Below are positions 58,160-64,000 of a stretch of DNA of 64,000 bases, piece after piece. The position numbers and the translations under genes were made by a program. Source of the stretch: Rapana venosa. Its lineage: Eukaryota > Mollusca > Gastropoda > Neogastropoda > Muricidae. Below the pieces are notes generated by a model, which searched no databases, was not told the origin of the DNA, and worked only from the letters and a program-made list of their open reading frames with translations. Numbering within the stretch: the first letter of the stretch is position 1; every line of letters begins with the position of its first letter. The DNA lies in assembly GCA_028751875.1 (NCBI GenBank), contig CM054158.1, forward strand, positions 1,426,121 through 1,490,120, read 5' to 3'.

Positions 58160-59190
58160 CCCTGCTGGTAAAAGGATGGGTTGCTTCCAAATAGGAGGAG
58201 GATTCCTAACATGACTTTGTTTGGATGGCTGATCAGGCTGATGGTATGGTAGTTTTGGCATAGGTGTAAGTTGCCTTTCTTTGGAGAGTGATAATCAGGG
58301 ACTGTGTCCCCTGTCTGCCAGATCTTATTGCAGATGATGAGTAACACCTCTGTCATGGCCTCTCCCCCTGATGGAATGTTGGCTACTCCCCTGTCTGCCA
58401 GATCTTAATGCAGATGATGAGTAACACCTCTGTCATGGCCTCTCCTCCTGCCTGGACCAGTTCTGATGGAGTGTTGGCCATTCCTGCTGACTCCCCTTTC
58501 TTTAGTGACCTTACTGCACTGTCAACTTCTTCCGGAGGATGGGGTAGCTGCTGGTGTTGGTTGGTGGAGGGACACCTCACACCTTGGGGTCTCCTGTTGC
58601 TGCGTGAATGTACAATTCTGAGCAGTACTCTGTCCACCTCTTTAAAATATCTTCATCTTCTCTGAGACATTTCCCTTCTTTGTCTTCGATGGTAGTAGTT
58701 GTCCCTTGTTTTGAGCTTGTCAGGTCTTTCACAAGCTGGTAGGCTTTCTTGCTGTTGTTTTTCTGCAGGCTCTCTTTGATACTTTAGCAGTGTTCTTCAA
58801 TTGATGTCGCCTTTGCTTTTCTGGTGGCTTTTTTAAATTGCTGATTGGCTTCTCTGTACAGTTTTGCCCCTTCAGCTTCCTCCTTCTTCTTGTGCTTCAG
58901 TTCTCTGCGCTGGTCACACAGATTGAGAATGTCTTCTTGTGACCCAGGGCATTTTAGTTGGCCGGTGTTTGCCAAGGATGATGTCAGCTGTTTCAGTCAC
59001 GGCAGTGTTAAAACTGCTGATCAAGGTGTCTACTTCAGTGTCCTCGCTGTCAAGAATGAGGAGTGGGGCAACTTTTCCTCCTGTCGTTGCTTTCCGCTAT
59101 GATTGGCTCCTTAAGTTTATCGAGATTGAACTTTATCCTTTAATTTCCCTGCTTCTTAATTCTCTTGGAAGGGGAAATGTGGCAAATACT
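58160..59190 (-). mobile_element. RTE-like LINE fragment, reverse strand (clean)
   Basis: From 59190 down to 58160 the minus strand encodes, with a few frameshifts, the endonuclease-RT linker and the start of the RT of an RTE-type LINE. Landmarks are D-L/I-L-N-L-C-D-Q-R-R-E-L-K with a Lys-rich segment (58790-58925), a W-T-E-Y-C-like motif (about 58630), E-V-D-S-A-V-R-S-L-K-K-G (about 58485-58520), P-S-E-L-V-Q-A-G-G-E-A-M (about 58435-58475), I-W-Q-T-G and P-K-K-G-N-L-H-L-C-Q-N-Y-H-T-I-S-L-I-S-H (about 58215-58275). It is truncated inside the finger region by the 52-bp array at its 3' side. Sequence 58309-58383 is repeated directly at 58389-58460. It is inactive. Confidence 0.85.
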
Positions 59191-59204
59191 GCAACCCAGA
59201 GACC

Positions 59205-59765
59205 AATGAAAGAGGCTTGAGGCTGTTAGAATGTGCCAGTGTCAACAAGCTGAAGGTGAGGCTTGAGGCTGTTAGAATGTGCCAGTGTCAACAACCTGAA
59301 GGTGGTGAAAGAGGCTTGAGGCTGTTAGAATGTGCCAGTGTCAACAACCTGAAGGTGGTGAAAGAGGCTTGAGGCTGTTAGAATGTGCCAGTGTCAACAA
59401 CCTGAAGGTGGTGAAAGAGGCTTGAGGCTGTTAGAATGTGCCAGTGTCAACAACCTGAAGGTGGTGAAAGAGGCTTGAGGCTGTTAGAATGTGCCAGTGT
59501 CAACAAGCTGAAGGTGGTGAAAGAGGCTTGAGGCTGTTAGAATGTGCCAGTGTCAACAACCTGAAGGAGGCTTGAGGCTGTTAGAATGTGCCAGTGTCAA
59601 CAAGCTGAAGGTGGTGAAAGAGGCTGGAGGCTGTTAGAATGTGCCAATGTCAACAGCCTGAAAGAGGCTTGAGGCTGTTAGAATGTGCCAGTGTCAACAA
59701 CCTGGAGGTGGTGAAAGAGGCTTGAGGCTGTTAGAATGTGCCAGTGTCAACACCCTGGAGGTGGT
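59205..59765 (+). repeat. 53-bp minisatellite, 11 units
   Basis: Units contain TTGAGGCTGTTAGAATGTGC and CAGTGTCAACAACCTGAAGG and alternate between CAACCTG and CAAGCTG forms. Two shorter 43-45-bp units lack GGTGGTGAAA. Confidence 0.95.
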
Positions 59766-60071
59766 GACCACAGTTGGTCCACACAAACCATCTAGGCGCT
59801 GGACATGGCACAGCCCAAGAGGAGATCACCACAACCAAATAGATGACATCATGGTCGCATGACGCTTTCAGTCAAGTGTCAATACTGCAAAGACCAGGAG
59901 CAGACATAGGAAGCGACCAGGAGCTTGTGATGATGATGATGTTTAGACTCCGCCTCAAGAGATTTGAGAAACAAGTGTTCTTTGCAAGGTGTTAACTGGT
60001 TAAGGCAAGTAAGAAGAGATGGATCTAGATAAGTGTGTGTGTGTCTGTGTGTGTCTCTGTGTGTGTCTCTG

Positions 60072-60102
<31 letters not shown>

Positions 60103-60220
60103 TGTGTGTGGTTATGGAATGTGCATTTGATGTCAACAATGTAGAACATTTTGATGAAATATTGAATGACTTTTGGAATTCACCTTGACCTTTGTGGCAT
60201 TTGTTTCTTTTGTCCAAGAA
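59766..60220. other. unique spacer with GT microsatellite
   Basis: No gene. A GT microsatellite with CTGTGTGTGTCT words lies at 60030-60112. It continues directly into the LINE insertion. Confidence 0.6.
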
Positions 60221-60705
60221 TCAGGTCAAGTCAAGTCAAGTCAAAAACACTTTAATCATCCCATGAAGGGCAATTACAATACTGACAGGCAGATTGATAC
60301 ACATCAAATATATCAAAGACACAAAAGCTATATTTCATATTGGTTTTCAAATAAAATGTCACGAACACACACACAACACACACCACACACACCACGCATG
60401 CGCACACACACGCAAACACCCGCACGCCACACACATCAATTGTGAACACAATTTTAAACCCATTGACTAGAAGACATAAAAACTTATTTTTACGCACGCA
60501 TATACGCAGCACGTACACACGCACGTACGTGTGTGTGCGAACACGCCCACGCACACCCACACCATACACCAATATATGAATTCAATGTTTTAAGACAATT
60601 GACTAGAACACAGACTTATTTCACACACCCACGCACCTACCCACACACACACACACATAATTATGTATTGACTACACTCGTAACAATGACAATCAGGCAG
60701 ATAAT

Positions 60706-61023
60706 TCAGAGAAATGTAAAAACTAGGTAGTCAAAAGAATTTCTTTTTCTGTTAGTTTTGCTGATGGGACACTGAAAACGGCGTTCCGAAGGCAACATTT
60801 GAAATTCTGGAAACAAAGCATGGGAAGGATCAGCCAAAATGGCTGTGGCTTTGCGTACAAGCTGCTGATTGCAGAACGACATGAGATCTCTTTGTTCTTT
60901 TCCAATTATTTTTGAGCAGATTCTTATTCTCTGCAGGCCATTCTTGTTTTTAACACTAAGGTTATTGTACCAACAAATGAAAGCAAAACTTAGAACACTC
61001 TCTATGTAAGACTTGTAAAACAA
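60706..61023 (-). pseudogene. C-terminal part of the Rex1-type LINE polyprotein, frame-shifted
   Basis: About 105 residues continue the RT thumb region after a one-base frameshift: F-Y-K-S-Y-I-E-S-V-L-S-F, I-C-W-Y-N-N-L, I-C-S-K-I-I-G and near the end A-I-L-A-D-P-S-H and L-P-S-E-R-R-F, then K-T-N-R-K-R-N-S-F. These are characteristic of the Rex1 C-terminal domain. Since this part of the window is otherwise accurate, the shift is probably a genuine mutation. Confidence 0.85.
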
Positions 61024-61643
61024 GGAAAGGATCTTTTGTCTACAAAAAATGAGTTCAGTTTCCTCAGAAAATACAGACGTTGTTGTCCCTTTTTGACAAT
61101 AGCGTCAGTGTTAACGTCCCAGTTTAACTTGTGGTCAAAAACAGTTCCCAGATACTTATAGTTCAAAACGTTTTCAACTTCTTGATTATGGATAATAATA
61201 TTTTTAGGAGTATGCCCTGATCTTCTGAAGTCGATAGGCAGGTCTTTAGTTTTAGAAACATTTAGCTCCAGATAGGCCTCGTCACACCAGTGTACGAACT
61301 CGGTGAGGGCTGGACCGTGGTCTAAGACTGATCCGGATAAGAGGGATAACAGAGCACTATCGTCTGCGAACTTTACCAGAAAGGAATTTCCATAGTTGCT
61401 TCTGCAATCATCTGTGTATAGAATGTACAGAAGTGGTGAGAGGACGCAACCCTGCGGAGAACCAGTGCAGGTAAATCTAACCGAAGAAGATATTTTGTTG
61501 GCCAAAACACGCTGTGGTCTGTTGGTTAAAAATTCAATCAACCAACGAACAAGTTGATTGTCTGCGTCAAAGTTTGAAATTAATTTGTTAACCAGAACGT
61601 GAGGCTGCATTGTATTGAAAGCTGAACTAAAGTCAGCGAACAA
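61002..61643 (-). CDS. reverse transcriptase fragment of the Rex1-type LINE
   Basis: About 213 residues of LINE reverse transcriptase. Visible in order are F-A-D-F-S-S-A-F-N (motif A, with both catalytic-type acidic positions), G-S-P-Q-G-C-V-L-S-P-L-L-Y (motif B), K-F-A-D-D-S-A-L-L (motif C, catalytic Asp pair), L-E-L-N-V-S-K-T-K (motif D) and Y-K-Y-L-G-T-V-F-D (motif E). The open frame continues a few residues upstream to the 5' truncation near 61659, so it has no genuine start codon. A one-base shift near 61020-61040 separates it from the next segment. It is a transposon gene fragment, not a host gene. Confidence 0.9.
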   Translation of the reverse strand: MFADFSSAFNTMQPHVLVNKLISNFDADNQLVRWLIEFLTNRPQRVLANKISSSVRFTCTGSPQGCVLSPLLYILYTDDCRSNYGNSFLVKFADDSALLSLLSGSVLDHGPALTEFVHWCDEAYLELNVSKTKDLPIDFRRSGHTPKNIIIHNQEVENVLNYKYLGTVFDHKLNWDVNTDAIVKKGQQRLYFLRKLNSFFVDKRSFPCFTSLT

Positions 61644-61679
61644 TATTCTTGCATGAGAGTCAGGTGCTGACTGTGTGCT

Positions 61680-62095
61680 GTTTTGTTCTCTGTCTGTCTC
61701 TGTCTCTCTTTTTCTCTCTCCCTCAGTAATCTCTCTTTCTCTGCTCCTCTTTCTCTCTTCTGTCTGTCTGTCTGTCTTTGCCTGTTTTTCCCTCTCCCTC
61801 AGTAATCTCTCTATCCAACTCTGTTTCTCTCCCTCAGTAATCTCTTTTTCTGCTCCTCTGTCTGTTTGTCTGTCTGTTTCTGTCTGTCTGTTTCTGTCTG
61901 TCTCTCTCCCTCAGTAATCTTTTTTTTTCGCTCCTCTTTCTCTTTTGTCTGTCTTTGTCTGTTTTTCTCTCCCTCAGTAATCTCTCTATCCAACTCTATT
62001 TTTCTTTTTCCCTCAGTAATCTCTTTCTCTGCTCCTCTTTCTCTTCTGCCTGTCTGTCTGTCTGTTTCTGTCTGTCTCTCTGTGTCACTATTGTT
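61680..62095 (+). repeat. CT-rich tandem repeat with CCCTCAGTAATCTCT units
   Basis: Pyrimidine-rich degenerate repeats in which TCCCTCAGTAATCTCT recurs about seven times at 60-85-bp spacing, separated by CTGT-rich stretches. Counterpart of 39540-39890. Confidence 0.9.
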
Positions 62096-62574
62096 CGTGA
62101 GCATATGTGCATGTGAACCAGCACCTCCCCCCTCCCTCACCCAACCACCAACACATACACAGTGAATTGTCGGTCCATAAATAACCCCCTGATCAAAAGC
62201 TGCAAAAAGTTTTGTGGTTCAAAACCTGTTGTGAATCCCAAGCCTTCATTTGTCCAGTAGACCTTTGATGATGGCTTGGATACAAAGTCTTTTGGATAAG
62301 GCGATAAATAGAGATTCGTGTGGAAACCTCATCATGTTAAAGAACCCACAACATAAAAAGTTCATGGCAAAATAACACGGGTTTAATAAATAAATTTTAA
62401 AAAGGAGGTGGGAGACGGACCAAGTGTACTGGCACAATGACAAGTAGGACAAGGTGACACCATGCCATGTCATGGCACTGTCATCAGGAGCAACGGCCCA
62501 AATTCACTGCCAAGAAATGTTATTGCTTAAAAAGTAACGCTGCATAATCCACCGATGTGAACTGCCTTGCAATG
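62096..62574. other. unique non-coding spacer
   Basis: No recognised gene or element. It matches 39891-40410. Confidence 0.6.
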
Positions 62575-63292
62575 TGTAAGTATACTATTGTACACTACAT
62601 TACACTATACTATACTATCCTACACTACACTGCACTATACTATATGCTACACTAAACTACACTACACTACACAGTAACACTGCACTTCACTATTCTACAC
62701 TACTCTATACTGCGGTGCACAATACTAGACTATAGTGCGCTGCACTGCTTTACACCACTCTACACTGCACTGCACTACTCTACACTACACTATCCCACAC
62801 TGCCTACTCTAAGTTGCACTGCACTGCTCTACACTGGACTACTCTACATTGCACTCCTCTACACTGCACTCCTCTAAACTGCACTGCTCCGCACTGCACT
62901 GCTCTACACTACACTGCTCTACACTGCACTACACTGCACTCCTCTACACTGCACTGCTCTACACTGCACTTCTCTACACTGCACTCCTCTACACTGCACT
63001 GCTCTACACTGCACTGCTCTACACTGCACTCCTCTACACTGCACTGCTCTACACTGCACTTCTCTACACTGCACTGCTCTACACTGCACTTCTCTACACT
63101 GCACTGCTCTACACTGCACTGCTCTACACTGCACTACTCTACACTGCACTACTCTACACTGCACTGCTCTACACTGCACTGCACTCCTCTACACTGCACT
63201 CCTCTATACTGCACTCCTCTACACTGCACTCCTCTACACTGCATTCCTCTACACTGTCTACACTGCACTCCTCTACACTGCACTCCTCTTCA
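62575..63292 (+). repeat. CTCTACACTGCACTG minisatellite
   Basis: From irregular CTACACTA repeats it becomes a regular 15-bp array (CTCTACACTGCACTG with CTC, TTC or ACT variants) between 62820 and 63290. The 15-bp period keeps all frames open, so the long frames on both strands are not genes. Confidence 0.95.
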
Positions 63293-63578
63293 CTGGGGAC
63301 AGGATAGCTCAGTTGTAAGGGCACTTGTTAAGCAGCATCGAGCGTGGTTACCACTTGGATGGGTGACCGTTTGAACCCCGTGGCTTCAGAACAGTCCCCC
63401 AGTTCACCCAGCTATACATGGGTACCTGCCTCTTTAGGGTCAGGGAAGGTAAAGCAGTTAGGGTGAGGAGATGGGAGCCACCCTCAATATGCTGGCCGCT
63501 TGAGAAGTTGAGGTCTCTGATGCCTCACTCTCCTACGACCACATAGGTTATGGGACACTTTTACCTTTTTTAAACATT
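63293..63578 (+). mobile_element. tRNA/5S rRNA-like SINE inserted in the CTACACT array
   Basis: Starts with a tRNA-like box A (GGATAGCTCAGTTGTAAGGG at 63301-63320), immediately followed by a 5S rRNA-like block (TTAAGCAGCATCGAGCG and ACTTGGATGGGTGACCG at about 63328-63371). The body contains TGGGTACCTGCCTCTTTAGG and GTCAGGGAAGGTAAAG, and the end reads GGTTATGGGACACTTTTACC with a T/A tail. The CTACACT array resumes at 63583, so the element inserted into the array. The noisy copy of the array has no such insert. The reverse relative is at 48894-49172. Confidence 0.85.
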
Positions 63579-63579
63579 T

Positions 63580-63805
63580 TTACTCTACACTGCACTACAC
63601 TACACTACACTGCTCTGCAATACACTACACTGCACTACACTTCTACACTACACCTCTACACTACACCACACCATACTGCAGTACACTACACTGCACTGCA
63701 CTACTCTACACTACTCTACACTACACTACACTACCCTATAGTACACTGCACTACTCTACACTACACTACACTACACTACACTACTCTACACTACACTACA
63801 CTACC
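63580..63805 (+). repeat. CTACACTA minisatellite, right part
   Basis: Continuation of the 62575-63292 array after the SINE, with 5- and 10-bp CTACA-type periods and a less regular structure. Confidence 0.9.
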
Positions 63806-64000
63806 CTTCTTGGTGGTCTAGTAGTAAAGCATCCATCTAGGACATGAGAGGTCATGGGGTTGATCCTCGTTTGAACCCAAACTTTTCCCTCATCTACACT
63901 ACCTTCACTGGTGGTCTGGGTGCTAGTTTTTCAGATGAGATGATAAACAAGGTCTCTTGTGCAACACCACCCATTTAGTGCGCGTAAAGGAACCCACGAC
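63806..64000 (+). mobile_element. tRNA-headed SINE, family B body, cut by window end
   Basis: Box A-like TGGTGGTCTAGTAGTAAAGC (63811-63830) and box B-like GGGGTTGATCCTC (63856-63868) form the head. The body (GATGAGATGATAAACAAGGT and GTGCGCGTAAAGGAACCCAC) equals the reverse element at 4601-5136. The noisy copy is 40785-41215. The rest lies beyond the window. Confidence 0.8.

Larger units (their letters stand above)
60227..61659 (-). mobile_element. Rex1/Babar-type LINE, 5'-truncated, recent insertion
   Basis: The element reads from 61659 down to 60227: an RT and C-terminal coding part (61655-60706), a CA-rich 3' region (60360-60700), then a GATTAAAGTGTTTTTGACTTG end and a (TTGAC)n tail at 60227-60246 as read on the minus strand. 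The hexamer TCAGGT occurs at both edges (60221-60226 and 61660-61665) and is a plausible target-site duplication. The noisy copy has an empty site at about 39525. RT motif style (GSPQGCVLSPLLY, KFADDSALL, Y-K-Y-L-G-T-V) and the tail identify the Rex1/Babar branch of CR1-like elements. One frameshift separates RT from the C-terminal part, and the element lacks its endonuclease, so it cannot move by itself. Confidence 0.9.

Noticed and set aside
63301..63371. Genuine tRNA or 5S rRNA gene
   Set aside because: Box A is followed by a 5S-like block instead of a tRNA body. No cloverleaf or full 5S sequence is present, and a related copy with the same body exists at 48894-49172, so it is a SINE.
62814..63374. 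186-residue Leu/His/Cys/Ser/Thr frame
   Set aside because: The 15-bp CTCTACACTGCACTG array keeps all frames open, and the end runs into the SINE.

Overview
The window is repeat-dense metazoan DNA. I think a marine mollusc, probably a gastropod, is most likely, because several tRNA-headed SINE types, a tRNA/5S-like SINE and RTE-like and Rex1/Babar-like LINEs crowd long introns full of CA/GT, CTGT and minisatellite arrays. The species is an inference. There are no operons, CRISPR arrays, ribosomal genes or bona fide tRNA genes.

The main structural fact is that the same locus is present twice in the same orientation. A low-accuracy version runs from about 3.9 to 45.9 kb and a clean version runs from 46.5 kb to the end, after a gap of exactly 500 N. 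Segments 3.9-21.3 kb and 36.2-41.1 kb of the first version match 46.6-58.15 kb and 58.2-64.0 kb of the second, in the same order. The first version has dense small indels and homopolymer-type errors. The two differ by several clean presence/absence insertions: a SINE at 4.6-5.1 kb, a SINE at 46.5 kb, a 5S-type SINE at 48.9 kb, another at 63.3 kb and a Rex1 LINE at 60.2-61.7 kb. They also differ by array-bounded blocks. The best reading is two haplotypes joined in tandem (false duplication), with one of them unpolished; a real segmental duplication is the alternative.

Layout: 1-3.9 kb is non-coding and carries a decayed I/Jockey-type LINE with RNase H. 3.9-21.3 kb is the noisy locus copy, including a LINE fragment between two copies of a 1.1 kb block. 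21.3-22.4 kb carries a reverse SINE. 22.4-31.7 kb is A-dominated low-complexity sequence interrupted by a G-depleted C-rich block, and two identical 258-bp repeats flank that block; it is almost certainly artefactual. 31.7-36.2 kb is homopolymer-distorted sequence I cannot interpret. 36.2-45.9 kb holds RTE-like LINEs, SINEs and a paralogous gene fragment. After the gap, 46.5-64 kb is the clean copy.

The only host-type gene I can support is a two-exon coding unit in the clean copy (48540-48698 and 52291-52495, compatible phase-2 splice sites, stop codon in the second exon), with damaged counterparts at 6468-6631 and 14102-14304. Its product resembles, by motif order, the bacterial RNase A-like toxin domain of contact-dependent inhibition (CdiA C-terminal) proteins: an HIxxRHVG-type start and a TAYP end. 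A spliced animal gene of this kind would be a notable lateral acquisition. It is the most interesting candidate here but needs a profile search.
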